Under the pieces are notes generated by a model that worked only from the letters and a program-made list of their open reading frames with translations, was not told the DNA's origin and made no database searches. Positions 24,889-33,674 of a stretch of 64,000 nucleotides of DNA are shown piece after piece. Source of the stretch: Mesorhizobium caraganae (GTDB lineage: Bacteria > Pseudomonadota > Alphaproteobacteria > Rhizobiales > Rhizobiaceae). A program made the position numbers and the translations under genes. The stretch is taken from NCBI RefSeq assembly GCF_016836705.1, contig NZ_JAFCGY010000010.1, forward strand, positions 1-64,000. The letters run 5' to 3'. Numbering within the stretch: position 1 is the stretch's first letter; each line of letters starts with the position of its first letter.

Positions 24889-26868
24889 CTATCCCAGCCT
24901 CGCCCGCGCCTTCGCCGTCCAGGCGTTGAACAGCCGGTCGGCGACGATGCCGATGAAGGCGATGGCGAGACCGGCGACAATGCCACGGCCAGAATCGGCC
25001 TTGGACAGCGCGATGAACACCTCCTGGCCGAGATCGCGCGTGCCGACCATGGCGCAGATGATGATCATCGCCAGCGCCATCAGGATGGTCTGGTTGACGC
25101 CCAGCATGATCTCCGGCAGCGCCAGCGGCAGCTGCACGCGAAAGAAGGTCTGGCGCGGCGTGCAGCCCGAAACCTTCGCCGCTTCGATCAGCGCAGGCGG
25201 CACTTGCCTGATGCCGTGATTGGTGTAGCGGATCGCCGGCACCACGGCGAAGGCGATTGTGGCGATCATGGCGGTGACGTCGCCGACCCGGAACAGCATC
25301 ACCACCGGAATGATGAAGCAGAAGGACGGCAGCACCTGCAGCGTGTCGATGATGGGCGTGACGATCTTTTCGAAACGGTCGCTGCGCGCGGCCATCAGGC
25401 CAATCGGAATCCCGATCAGGCAGGCGATGAAGGCCGAGATGCCGCAGAGATAGACCGTCGCCATGGTCTTTTCCCAGAGACCGGTGATGGCGCAGAAAGC
25501 GGTCAGCGCAGCGACGAGAGCCGCCAGACGCAGGCCGCCGAGCTGATAGCCGGCGAGGCCGAGCAGGAACACCGCACCCAGCCACGGAAAGCCTTCGCAG
25601 AAGGCGCGCAGCGGGTTGAGCACATTGAGGATCAGCGCCACGCGAAACGCCTCGATCACGTCGAAGAAGTTGATCGTTATCCAGTTCACCGCCGCCTTCC
25701 ACAAAGGCGCGGTGGTGAAGGTGATCGCCTTCGGCACCGCCGCGAAGGCAGGCACATAGAGACTGAGCAGCGTGGTGGCGGCAAGGATGGCGAGCGCCAG
25801 CGTCAGATGGGGATAGCGCCGCCAGAAGACCGGGCTCACCGCCTGATGCGTCTGGCCTTTCGCCTGCTTGTGGGCGATGGCCTGGCTCAGCCGGTCGAGC
25901 GCGATAGCCAAAGCCACGATGGCAAGGCCGGCTTCCATCGCTTCGCCGACCTTCAGCGCGCGCAGCGCGAGCAGCACGTCGTAGCCGAGGCCGCCGGCGC
26001 CGATCATCGAGGCGATGATCACCATGTTCAGCGCCAGCATGATCACCTGGTTGACGCCGACCATCAGCGTCGGCCGCGCCGAGGGCAGCAGCACCCGCCA
26101 CAATTTCTGCCGCGCCGTGCAACCGGCCATCTCACTGAAATCATCGATCTCGGACGGCACGCGCGACAGACCCAGCATCGTCGCCCGCACCATCGGCGGG
26201 GTGGCAAAAATGGCGGTGGCGATCATCGCCGACACCGGGCTATTGCCGAACAGGAGCAGCATCGGGATGAGGTATGCAAAGGTCGGGATGGTCTGCATCA
26301 GATCAAGGGCAGGGGAGACGATCAGCCTCTCGGCCCACGGCTTGCGCCACGCCCAGATGCCGGCAAACAGGCCGGTGACGATGCAGAACGGCACCGCGAT
26401 GGAAATCAGCGCCAGCGTCAGCATGGCGCTCGTCCACTGGCCGAACAACGCAATGTAGAGGAAACAGCCGCCGACCAGAATGCCGAGCTTGCGGCCGCCG
26501 ACGGCATGGCCGGCGATGAAGGCGACAGCACAGACGCCGACCCAGGACAGTCGCGGCAGCACATAGGCGTCGGCGCCGTGGCCGATCTTGAAGCTCTTGG
26601 CGAGCAGATTGAGCGCGAAATCGAGGGGAACGCCGAGCACCGCGGTGATCGAGCGGGTCAGCCACGACAAGTTCGACTTGATCCAGCGCATCAGCGCGCT
26701 GACCCAGTCGGCGACCGGGACAACCGCCTCGGCCGGATAATTGACCGCCCAGGGCAGTTGGTCCTGCAGCAGGAACACCACCAGCACGGCGGCAAGCGCG
26801 AGCGCCCAGACCAGCAGCCAGCGCTGAACCGGCGGCCTCGTTTCGCTGGCGCTTGCCGTTACCGTCAT
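24889..26868 (-). CDS. tmoW: ABC transporter permease, TmoW-like (fused double domain)
   Basis: A 659-residue protein with two ProW-type permease halves, roughly residues 90-320 and 400-655. Each carries an EAA-like cytoplasmic loop, recognisable as VPSEIDDFSEMAGCTARQKL in the first half and VPPALIEAAKVSGCTPRQTF in the second. It therefore likely forms the membrane channel as a single fused chain. It overlaps the ATPase gene by 4 bases (ATGA). Together with tmoV and tmoX it resembles the TMAO-specific importer TmoXWV; a choline or glycine betaine transporter of the same family is the alternative. Location beside tmm favours TMAO. Confidence 0.85.
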   Translation of the reverse strand: MTVTASASETRPPVQRWLLVWALALAAVLVVFLLQDQLPWAVNYPAEAVVPVADWVSALMRWIKSNLSWLTRSITAVLGVPLDFALNLLAKSFKIGHGADAYVLPRLSWVGVCAVAFIAGHAVGGRKLGILVGGCFLYIALFGQWTSAMLTLALISIAVPFCIVTGLFAGIWAWRKPWAERLIVSPALDLMQTIPTFAYLIPMLLLFGNSPVSAMIATAIFATPPMVRATMLGLSRVPSEIDDFSEMAGCTARQKLWRVLLPSARPTLMVGVNQVIMLALNMVIIASMIGAGGLGYDVLLALRALKVGEAMEAGLAIVALAIALDRLSQAIAHKQAKGQTHQAVSPVFWRRYPHLTLALAILAATTLLSLYVPAFAAVPKAITFTTAPLWKAAVNWITINFFDVIEAFRVALILNVLNPLRAFCEGFPWLGAVFLLGLAGYQLGGLRLAALVAALTAFCAITGLWEKTMATVYLCGISAFIACLIGIPIGLMAARSDRFEKIVTPIIDTLQVLPSFCFIIPVVMLFRVGDVTAMIATIAFAVVPAIRYTNHGIRQVPPALIEAAKVSGCTPRQTFFRVQLPLALPEIMLGVNQTILMALAMIIICAMVGTRDLGQEVFIALSKADSGRGIVAGLAIAFIGIVADRLFNAWTAKARARLG

Positions 26869-27944
26869 GCGCCGGCTCTCGGTTTGTCCAGACCGGCCAG
26901 CAGCCCGATCACCGCTTGCGGCGTCACTTCGCCGATTGGCTTGCCGGTGCCGTTGACCACGGCGAACGGTTTGCCCGATGCAACGATGCTGGCCGAGAAG
27001 CTGGCGATCTTGGCATCCGGCGAAACCGTCCCGCCATGTTCGGCGCCATCCAGGGCACGCATCAGGCTGCGGGCGGAAATCACCTTGGCGCGGTCGACGT
27101 CGCGGGTGAATTCGGCGACATAGTCGGTCGCCGGATTGACCACCAATTGCTCCGGCGTGCCGATCTGGATGACCTCGCCATCCTTCATGATGGCTATGCG
27201 GTCGGCGAGCCTGATCGCCTCGTCGAAATCATGGGTGATGAAGACGATGGTCTTGTGCAGCATGGTTTGCAGCCGCATCAGCTCATCCTGCATCTCGCGG
27301 CGGATCAGCGGGTCGAGCGCCGAGAACGGTTCGTCGAGAAACCAGATCTCCGGCTTGGTCGCGAGACTGCGGGCAATGCCGACGCGCTGCTGCTGGCCGC
27401 CGGAAAGCTCGCGCGGATAAAAATGCTCGCGGCCACGCAGGCCGACCAGTTCGATAACCTCGCGCGCCCGCGCTTCCCGCGTCGGCCGATCCTGGCCCTG
27501 AATACTCAAGGGGAAAGCGATGTTCTCCAGCACATTGAGATGCGGCAGCAGCGCGAAATTCTGGAACACCATGCCCATGCGATGGCGCCGCAGTTCGATC
27601 AGCGCGGCATCGGAAATCTTGAGCAGATCGTTGCCTTCGAACTCGACCTTGCCGTGGGTCGGCTCGACCAGCCGCGACATGCAGCGCACCAGCGTCGACT
27701 TGCCGGAGCCCGACAGCCCCATGATGATGAAGATCTCGCCCTGGCGTATTTCGAGATCGACGGCGCGGACCGCGCCGACCAGTCCGGCGGCAGTGACATC
27801 GGCCATGCTGGCCTTGCCGTCGCGCTCGCGAATGAAGTTCGCGGCGTTCGATCCGAACAGCTTCCAGACATTGCGGCAGGCAAGCTTTATCGGCCGCGCA
27901 TCCTTTGGCGTGCCAACTGCCTGCGGTTCAGTCGCTTCCGTCAT
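26865..27944 (-). CDS. tmoV: ABC transporter ATP-binding protein, TmoV-like
   Basis: A 359-residue ATPase of the ProV/OpuAA family. Walker A GLSGSGKST is at residues about 76-84, the signature LSGGQQQRVGIARS near 182-195 and Walker B IWFLDEPFSALD near 203. The C-terminal 100 residues form a CBS-like regulatory region, typical of osmolyte-type importers. It lies between the binding protein and permease genes. The N-terminal 40 residues are longer than in the minimal ATPase. Confidence 0.87.
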   Translation of the reverse strand: MTEATEPQAVGTPKDARPIKLACRNVWKLFGSNAANFIRERDGKASMADVTAAGLVGAVRAVDLEIRQGEIFIIMGLSGSGKSTLVRCMSRLVEPTHGKVEFEGNDLLKISDAALIELRRHRMGMVFQNFALLPHLNVLENIAFPLSIQGQDRPTREARAREVIELVGLRGREHFYPRELSGGQQQRVGIARSLATKPEIWFLDEPFSALDPLIRREMQDELMRLQTMLHKTIVFITHDFDEAIRLADRIAIMKDGEVIQIGTPEQLVVNPATDYVAEFTRDVDRAKVISARSLMRALDGAEHGGTVSPDAKIASFSASIVASGKPFAVVNGTGKPIGEVTPQAVIGLLAGLDKPRAGA

Positions 27945-27973
27945 CCAATGGTCCTTCTGGAAAATAGGGAAAT

Positions 27974-27998
27974 AGACCCGGCCGCTACGGCCGGGTCT
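27974..27998. promoter_or_regulatory. Intercistronic stem-loop between tmoX and tmoV
   Basis: AGACCCGGCC (27974-27983) pairs perfectly with GGCCGGGTCT (27989-27998) around a 5-base loop. It lies in the 72-base gap just after the binding-protein stop codon. Stems at this position often protect the binding-protein message or dampen read-through, giving more binding protein than transporter. It has no long T tract, so it is not a strong terminator. Confidence 0.65.
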
Positions 27999-28016
27999 GG
28001 CTTCCAGTCGGAACGA

Positions 28017-28991
28017 TCACTGCGCCCAGGCTTTCCAGTCGGCCTCATGGGCGGCGATCCAGGCGGCGGCGACTTCTTCAGGCGTCTTGCCGCCGAGGTC
28101 GATCTCGCCGCTCATCTTGTTGAGCTCGTCGGTGTCGACCGTGTAGGCCTTGGCCACTTTGTAGGCGACCGGCCATTTGTCCTCCATGCCCGACCAGGAG
28201 TATTTCCAGATCTCGCCATGCGGCTTGCCGCAATCATATTTGGCGTCGGGGTTCGTGCCCCATTTCGGATCGGTGTAGCACTCCGGCGTGTATTCGGGGA
28301 ATTGCACCCATTCGCCCTTGTACTTGGCCGGCGCCCAGTGCGGCGAATAGATCCACAGCATGATCGGCGCCTTGCGCTGATAGGCCGAGTCCAGTTCGGC
28401 GAACATCGCCGCGTCGGTGCCGGCATGGATGACGGTGAAGGGCAGCTTCAGCGCCTCGACGCGCTCGTCGTCAAAGCCTTCCCAGGTCACCGGGCCGCCG
28501 AGATAGCGCCCCTTCGGTGCGGTCTCCGCTGTCGAAAAGGCCTCGGCGCATTTCGGGTCCTTCAGCGCTTCCCAATTCGGCAGGCCCGGGCATTTCTCCT
28601 TCATGTATTCGGGAAACCACCATTCTTCCTTGGCCTTCGGTCCGAGCTTGCCGAGCCGCTCGGTCTGGCCGGTGGCGTCGGAGGCCTTCATCGCTTCGCC
28701 GGCCGTCGTGTCCCAGAATTCCAGGCCGACATCAATGTCGCCATTGGTGAGGCCGGTAGTCAGGCTGGAGAGGTAGTCGGCGGTCGGATATTCGACGGTG
28801 TAGCCGAGTTTTTCCAAAATGCCGCCAAGGATCTTGGCGTTGAGGTTGACGCTGGTCCAGTCGAACAGCGCGATCTTGATCGGGTCGTTGGATTCAGGCG
28901 CGGCCGCTTGCGCCGCCGGTGTCAGTACACTTGCCGAGGCAAGTGCGAAGGTTCCCATTGATAGTCTCGAAATCACACTGCGAAATGACAT
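28017..28991 (-). CDS. tmoX: Periplasmic binding protein, TmoX-like
   Basis: A 324-residue OpuAC-family binding protein. The signal peptide ends at about residue 30 (TPAAQA-AAPES). The mature protein is rich in Trp, including FDWTS near residue 46 and an EFWDT segment near 92, as expected for an aromatic cage around a quaternary amine or TMAO. It is the first gene of the tmoX-tmoV-tmoW operon, followed by a stem-loop. The product should capture TMAO in the periplasm. The choline or betaine alternative cannot be excluded from sequence alone. Confidence 0.87.
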   Translation of the reverse strand: MSFRSVISRLSMGTFALASASVLTPAAQAAAPESNDPIKIALFDWTSVNLNAKILGGILEKLGYTVEYPTADYLSSLTTGLTNGDIDVGLEFWDTTAGEAMKASDATGQTERLGKLGPKAKEEWWFPEYMKEKCPGLPNWEALKDPKCAEAFSTAETAPKGRYLGGPVTWEGFDDERVEALKLPFTVIHAGTDAAMFAELDSAYQRKAPIMLWIYSPHWAPAKYKGEWVQFPEYTPECYTDPKWGTNPDAKYDCGKPHGEIWKYSWSGMEDKWPVAYKVAKAYTVDTDELNKMSGEIDLGGKTPEEVAAAWIAAHEADWKAWAQ

Positions 28992-29413
28992 GCTTGTTCT
29001 CCTGTCAAACCATGTGGAAGTTCTTAGTCGTTCCCTTCTTGCGTCTTTTCTTGATTGTGTTGGAAAGGCGGGTCGTTACGCAAGCTCGTTTGCGCCATAC
29101 CATCTCCATGGCCGCAACCGGCGCAGGCGAGATGGTGCTCAATCTGGTGGTGGTATGGTGCTGGATAGGCCCGCGTCATGGCATCGCATGGATTGCTGCG
29201 CGAGCAATCGTCAACGAATCGATCGCCGCTCCGGCGGCGCTCTGTGACTTCAGAGCCATCAAGGTCCCATGATCTCGGCCGGCGAGCCCCATCCCCACCA
29301 AGGCCGTTTCATGGGATGAAATTATATATACCAACGTTCATGCGGCGCAACGGCTGACGGCTCGTGCACTGCGGAATTTCAGACTGGTCGATTGCCAACC
29401 GCCAGAGCTGACT
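28992..29413. other. Intergenic region between tmoX and the dehydrogenase operon
   Basis: A 422-base stretch without a supported gene that marks the edge of the methylated-amine region. It should contain the tmoX promoter. At 29307-29321 there is a perfect TTTCAT-GGG-ATGAAA inverted repeat followed by the A/T run ATTATATATA, about 315 bases before tmoX. Short reading frames here have no recognisable products. Confidence 0.45.
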
Positions 29414-30199
29414 TCACGACATGATCAGGCCGCCATCGACATTGATCGTCTGGCCGGTGATGTAGGTGGCGTCGTTGCTGGCGAGGAAGCTGACCAGGCC
29501 GGAGACATCCTCGCCGCTGCCGGCGCGGCCCATCGGGATATTCTTCACCCACTCGGCCATCAACTCTCCGGGCTTGTAATCGCCCATAAGCTTGCCCCAT
29601 GCGGCGTCGTTATAGGCCCACATGTCGGTGTCGATGATGCCGGGGCAGATCGCGTTGACGGTAATCTTTTCCTTGGCCACTTCCTTGGCCAGGCTCTGGG
29701 TGATGCCGACGACGCCGAACTTCGACGCCGCGTAATGCGGCGTGTAGATGAAGCCTTGCCGTGCTTGGCCTGATGCCGTGTTGATCAGCCGGCCGCCATC
29801 GCCATGCTTGCGGATCCGGGCGATCGCTTCCTGGCAGCACAGGAACACGCCCTTGGTGTTGACTGCCATCACCTTGTCCCACTCGGCCTCGGTCATCGCC
29901 TCGATTCGGGCGATGGTGATGATGCCGGCATTCTGCACCGAAATGTCGACGCGGCCGAACTCCTTCTCGGCGAGGTCGTAAAGAGCGGTGACCTCATCCT
30001 TCTTGGTCACGTCCATGCGCATCGATGCGACCTTGGCGCCCGCTGCTTTAAGGCTGGCGGCGACCTCTTCGACGCGGGCATCGATGGCGCTGACCACGAC
30101 CGCAGCACCTTCCGCGGCGAAGCGCTTCGCCATTGCCGCGCCGATGCCGCCGCTGGCCCCGGTGATGACAGCCGTCTTGCCTTCAAAACGCTTCGGCAC
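29414..30199 (-). CDS. Short-chain dehydrogenase/reductase
   Basis: A 261-residue classical SDR. The cofactor motif TGASGGIG is near residue 11, QNAG near 89, and the catalytic YAASK near 157. I chose the GTG at 30199 because a GGAG site lies 9 bases before it and it follows the stop of the preceding gene by 10 bases; an upstream alternative at 30232 would overlap that gene. The family oxidises or reduces sugars and polyols with NAD(P). As the last gene of a sugar-ABC operon it probably oxidises the imported polyol or sugar. The substrate is unknown. Confidence 0.88.
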   Translation of the reverse strand: MPKRFEGKTAVITGASGGIGAAMAKRFAAEGAAVVVSAIDARVEEVAASLKAAGAKVASMRMDVTKKDEVTALYDLAEKEFGRVDISVQNAGIITIARIEAMTEAEWDKVMAVNTKGVFLCCQEAIARIRKHGDGGRLINTASGQARQGFIYTPHYAASKFGVVGITQSLAKEVAKEKITVNAICPGIIDTDMWAYNDAAWGKLMGDYKPGELMAEWVKNIPMGRAGSGEDVSGLVSFLASNDATYITGQTINVDGGLIMS

Positions 30200-30209
30200 T
30201 TTTGTTCTC

Positions 30210-30974
30210 CTACCAGCAGACAAAACCGCCATCGACGATCAGGTCGATGCCGGTGACGAAACTCGCGGCGCGACTGGCCAGGAACACGGTCGGGCCGACC
30301 ATCTCTTCCGGGGTCGCCATACGCCCCATCGGCGTATCGCGCTTGAATATCTTGATCTGTTCGGCGACCTCCGGCCGCTTGTTCATCGGCGTCAGCGTGT
30401 AGCCTGGGCTCACCACATTGACGCGCAGGCCGCGATCGGCCCACTCCATGGCGAGGCTTTTCGACATGTGGATGACGGCCGCCTTCGACGAATTGTAATG
30501 CGCCTGGGTGAGCCCGCGATTGACGATCGAGCCGGACATCGAGGCGATGTTGATGATCGAGCCCTTGCGCCGGGCCAGCATGGCGCGCGCCTCCGCCTGG
30601 CAGGACAGGAACACGCCGCTGACATTGACGTCGTAGATCTTCTGCCATTTTTCCAGCGGCAGCGTTTCGGCCGGTTCGGCTCCGGCGATGCCGGCATTGT
30701 TGACGGCAATGGTCAGCGCGCCGAGTTCTCTCTCCGTGCGCGCGACCGCCGACGCCAGGTCTTCCTCCGACGTCACAGTGCCGGTCAGCACCAGCGCCTT
30801 GCGGCCAAGTGCTGAAATCTTGTGTGCCGTCTCGTCGAGCCCGCCCTTGGATGTGTGACCGAAACAGACGACATCGGCGCCTGCTTCAGCCAGACCGATT
30901 GCGATCGCTTGCCCGATGCCGCTGCCGGCCCCTGTCACCAGTGCGACGTCTCCGTGAAGATCGAATAGTTTCAT
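30210..30974 (-). CDS. Short-chain dehydrogenase/reductase
   Basis: A 254-residue classical SDR. TGAGSGIG is near residue 14, NNAG near 93, and YNSSK near 159 supplies the catalytic Tyr and Lys. The ATG at 30974 is preceded by AGAGGG. It lies 10 bases upstream of the second SDR, with which it shares only family-level similarity, so two successive oxidation or reduction steps are plausible. A hairpin at 31017-31042 separates it from the ABC genes. Confidence 0.88.
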   Translation of the reverse strand: MKLFDLHGDVALVTGAGSGIGQAIAIGLAEAGADVVCFGHTSKGGLDETAHKISALGRKALVLTGTVTSEEDLASAVARTERELGALTIAVNNAGIAGAEPAETLPLEKWQKIYDVNVSGVFLSCQAEARAMLARRKGSIINIASMSGSIVNRGLTQAHYNSSKAAVIHMSKSLAMEWADRGLRVNVVSPGYTLTPMNKRPEVAEQIKIFKRDTPMGRMATPEEMVGPTVFLASRAASFVTGIDLIVDGGFVCW

Positions 30975-31016
30975 TCGTCGGTCCCTCTGCTCCAACCACC
31001 GGCCGTCTGAAATGAA

Positions 31017-31042
31017 GGGGCGCCAGTCCTTGCTGGCGCCCC
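31017..31042. terminator. Stem-loop between the sugar ATPase gene and the dehydrogenase genes
   Basis: GGGGCGCCAG (31017-31026) pairs perfectly with CTGGCGCCCC (31033-31042). On the minus strand it is followed by TTCATTT. It may partly terminate transcription after the ABC genes or act as a processing site; the T tract is weak. Confidence 0.5.
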
Positions 31043-31085
31043 GCGCGGTCGATCCTTGGGAGGATATCACCTGCTGCGCGTTATT

Positions 31086-32594
31086 CTAGCTCGTGGCGAG
31101 TTCCATCACCGCGACATTGCTGGCGTCGCTGCGGTCGAGAATGCCGCGCTGGCGGCCGCGGCTCAGCACCAGCACGCGGTGCGACAGTCCCAGCACTTCC
31201 TCGAGGTCGGAACTCACCACCACCACCGCCATGCCCGAGCGGGCGAGATCGGCAATGACGTCGTAGATTGCCGCACGCGCGCCGACATCGATGCCGCGCG
31301 TCGGCTCATCGAGAATGAACACTTTTGGCGGCCGCGACACCCATTTGGCGATGATCACCTTCTGCTGGTTGCCGCCGGAAAGCTTGCTGACCGCCTGGCC
31401 AGGCTTGCCTTTGACGCCGAGCCTGGCGATGCCTGCCTCGGCAAATTTCTGCACCGCCTTCGGAAACACCCAGCCCTTCGGCGCGACATGGTCGAAATTG
31501 CCGAACGCCAGATTCTCGCCGATCGTCTGGTCGAGCACTACGCCCTGCGCCTTGCGGTCTTCCGGCACCAGCACGACGCCGGCCTTGATCGCCGCCGCCG
31601 GCCCGCTGAGATGCACCGGTTTGCCGGCAACCCGCACCGAGCCCGACGAGATCGGATCGGCGCCGGCGATGGCCCGCACCAGTTCCGTGCGGCCGGCGCC
31701 AATCAGCCCGGCGATGCCGAGAATCTCACCGGCTTTGACCGTGAAGGAGACATTGTTGAAACTTCTCTCCGGCGAAGACAGGTTCTCGACCTCGAGCAGT
31801 GTTTCCTCCCGCGGCGGCGACAGATGCGGAAACATCCGCTCGACCGAGCGGCCGACCATCTGCTCGACCACGGTGCGCACGGGAATGTCGGAGCGTTCGT
31901 GGCGGGCGACGATGCGTCCGTCGCGCATCACCACCACGCGGTCGGCAATCTGCGCGATCTCATCGAGACGGTGGCTGATGTAGATGAATGACATGCCTTC
32001 GGCCTTGAGCTTGCGGATCTGCTGGAACAAAAGCTCCGTTTCCTCACCGCCAAGCGCTGCCGTCGGCTCGTCGAAGATCAGCAGTTCGGCGTTCAGCGTC
32101 AGCGCCTTGGCGATCTCGACCTGCTGCTGGGCGGCGATGCGCAGCGTGCGCACCTTGCGCTCGGGCGAGACGTCCAGGCCAAGGCGCTTCAACTGCGCCG
32201 ACGCCTTGGCGTTCATCTCAGCGCGGTCGATGCGGCCGCCGCGCATCGGCAGGCGCCCGACATAGACGTTTTCCGCCACCGACAGATCCGGCAGCAGCTT
32301 CAGTTCCTGATGGATCATGCCGACGCCGGCATCGATTGCCGCGGCAGGCGAGGCGGGGGAGTAGGGTTTCCCCCGCCAGATGATGGTGCCGGCATCGGGT
32401 CTGATCGAGCCGGCGATGATATTGGACACCGTCGACTTGCCGGCTCCGTTTTCGCCGAGCAGCGCCACGACCTCGCCCGGCCGCACCTCGAAGCTCGCAT
32501 CGGCCAAGACCTGGACCGGTCCGTAGCTCTTGCAGAGGCCGTTGACGAAGAGCCCGTTATGCGGGCTTTCGCTGTGGCGAGGGGCAGTGGACAT
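31086..32594 (-). CDS. Sugar ABC transporter ATP-binding protein (two ATPase domains)
   Basis: A 502-residue RbsA/MglA-type protein with duplicated nucleotide-binding domains. The first has Walker A GENGAGKST (about residue 48) and Walker B LLIFDEPTAAL. The second has the usual degenerate GLIGAGRTE loop, an intact LSGGNQQKV signature and FILDEPTRGID. It energises uptake of a sugar or polyol together with the following binding-protein and permease genes. Only the sugar class is predictable. Confidence 0.92.
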   Translation of the reverse strand: MSTAPRHSESPHNGLFVNGLCKSYGPVQVLADASFEVRPGEVVALLGENGAGKSTVSNIIAGSIRPDAGTIIWRGKPYSPASPAAAIDAGVGMIHQELKLLPDLSVAENVYVGRLPMRGGRIDRAEMNAKASAQLKRLGLDVSPERKVRTLRIAAQQQVEIAKALTLNAELLIFDEPTAALGGEETELLFQQIRKLKAEGMSFIYISHRLDEIAQIADRVVVMRDGRIVARHERSDIPVRTVVEQMVGRSVERMFPHLSPPREETLLEVENLSSPERSFNNVSFTVKAGEILGIAGLIGAGRTELVRAIAGADPISSGSVRVAGKPVHLSGPAAAIKAGVVLVPEDRKAQGVVLDQTIGENLAFGNFDHVAPKGWVFPKAVQKFAEAGIARLGVKGKPGQAVSKLSGGNQQKVIIAKWVSRPPKVFILDEPTRGIDVGARAAIYDVIADLARSGMAVVVVSSDLEEVLGLSHRVLVLSRGRQRGILDRSDASNVAVMELATS

Positions 32595-32623
32595 CGTGGC
32601 GCTCTCTTGACCGGTGCGAGCTG

Positions 32624-33562
32624 TTAGGGGTGCTTGGCGATGAACTGCTCGACATTGTCCTTCGTGGTCAGCGTCGCATCCTGCAACTGCTCGGCCGGAA
32701 TGCTTTCGCCAGCCACCAGCTTGATCGCCGCGTCGACGGCGAGCCTGCCCATGCCTTGCGTCTGCTGCGTCGCGGTGACGTCGAACACGCCGTCCTTCAG
32801 CGCCTTCAGCGCCGCCACGTCACCGTCGAAGCCGGCAACCCAGACCTTGTGGCCGGGATTGGCGACCTTGACCGCCTGTGCCGCGCCCAGCGCCAGCGCA
32901 TCGGCCTGGCCGATGACGATGGAGACATCGGGATGCGACTGCAAAAGGTCCTGCGTCAGCTTGAAACCTTCGTCCTGGTGCCAGCCTTCGCTCCACAATT
33001 CGCCGACCACCTTGATGTTGGGATAGGCCTTGAGCGCTTCGCCGCAGCCCTTCGAGCGGTCGACTTCCGGCGTCGTGCCCTTCTGGCCGTGGATGATGAT
33101 CAGCTCGCCTTTGCCGTCGGCCTGCTTGGCGATGTAGTCGCACACGGCCTGCGCCGAGGCGACGCTGTTGGTGGCGATGAAGGTGTCGCCCGGCGCGCCG
33201 TCGGCGTTGCGGTCGACATTGATCACCGGGATGCCGGCGGCCTTGGCGGTCTTGGTCGGCACGGTGGCGGCGGTGGCGCCGGCCGGAATGTAGATCAGCG
33301 CATCGATGTTCTGCGTGATCAAATCCTGCACCTGGCTGACCTGCGTTGCCGAATCGCCCTTGGCGTCGACGGTGACGATCTCGATGCCCTTCTCCTTGCC
33401 GTAGGCTTCGACCGACTGCTTGATCTGGTTGAAGAAGTCGGCCTGCAAATTGGCGACAGCGAGGCCGAGTTTCTTGGCCTCTTTGGCCGAGGCCATGTCA
33501 GTCAGGCCGAGCAGCGGAATGATTGCGGCCGCGGCAAGCAGCAGTGAACGTTTGGTCAGCAT
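32624..33562 (-). CDS. Periplasmic sugar-binding protein
   Basis: A 312-residue RbsB-like (peripla_BP_4) binding protein. The signal peptide ends at about residue 26 (DMASA-KEAKK). Family segments include NLQADFFNQI (about 37-46), IYIPAGATAATV near 92 and NVDRNADGAPGD near 115. It lies between permease and ATPase genes. The ligand is a monosaccharide or polyol not identifiable by eye. Confidence 0.9.
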   Translation of the reverse strand: MLTKRSLLLAAAAIIPLLGLTDMASAKEAKKLGLAVANLQADFFNQIKQSVEAYGKEKGIEIVTVDAKGDSATQVSQVQDLITQNIDALIYIPAGATAATVPTKTAKAAGIPVINVDRNADGAPGDTFIATNSVASAQAVCDYIAKQADGKGELIIIHGQKGTTPEVDRSKGCGEALKAYPNIKVVGELWSEGWHQDEGFKLTQDLLQSHPDVSIVIGQADALALGAAQAVKVANPGHKVWVAGFDGDVAALKALKDGVFDVTATQQTQGMGRLAVDAAIKLVAGESIPAEQLQDATLTTKDNVEQFIAKHP

Positions 33563-33674
33563 GTGTTTCCTCCGTTGATAGTCAAACTGTCCCGCCAGCG
33601 CATCGCGCCCCTTGGAACATCCCAGTTTCGGATCGACCGATCCGTCTATCGCCCGGACGCTCCGGGCGAATTCC

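Noticed and set aside
23408..26122. 904-codon minus-strand frame across tmm and tmoW
   Set aside because: It is out of frame with tmoW and antisense to tmm; both real genes have intact domain signatures.
24889..28991. Choline or glycine betaine importer
   Set aside because: The family is the same and this cannot be ruled out from sequence, but adjacency to tmm and the absence of choline or betaine oxidation genes favour TMAO.
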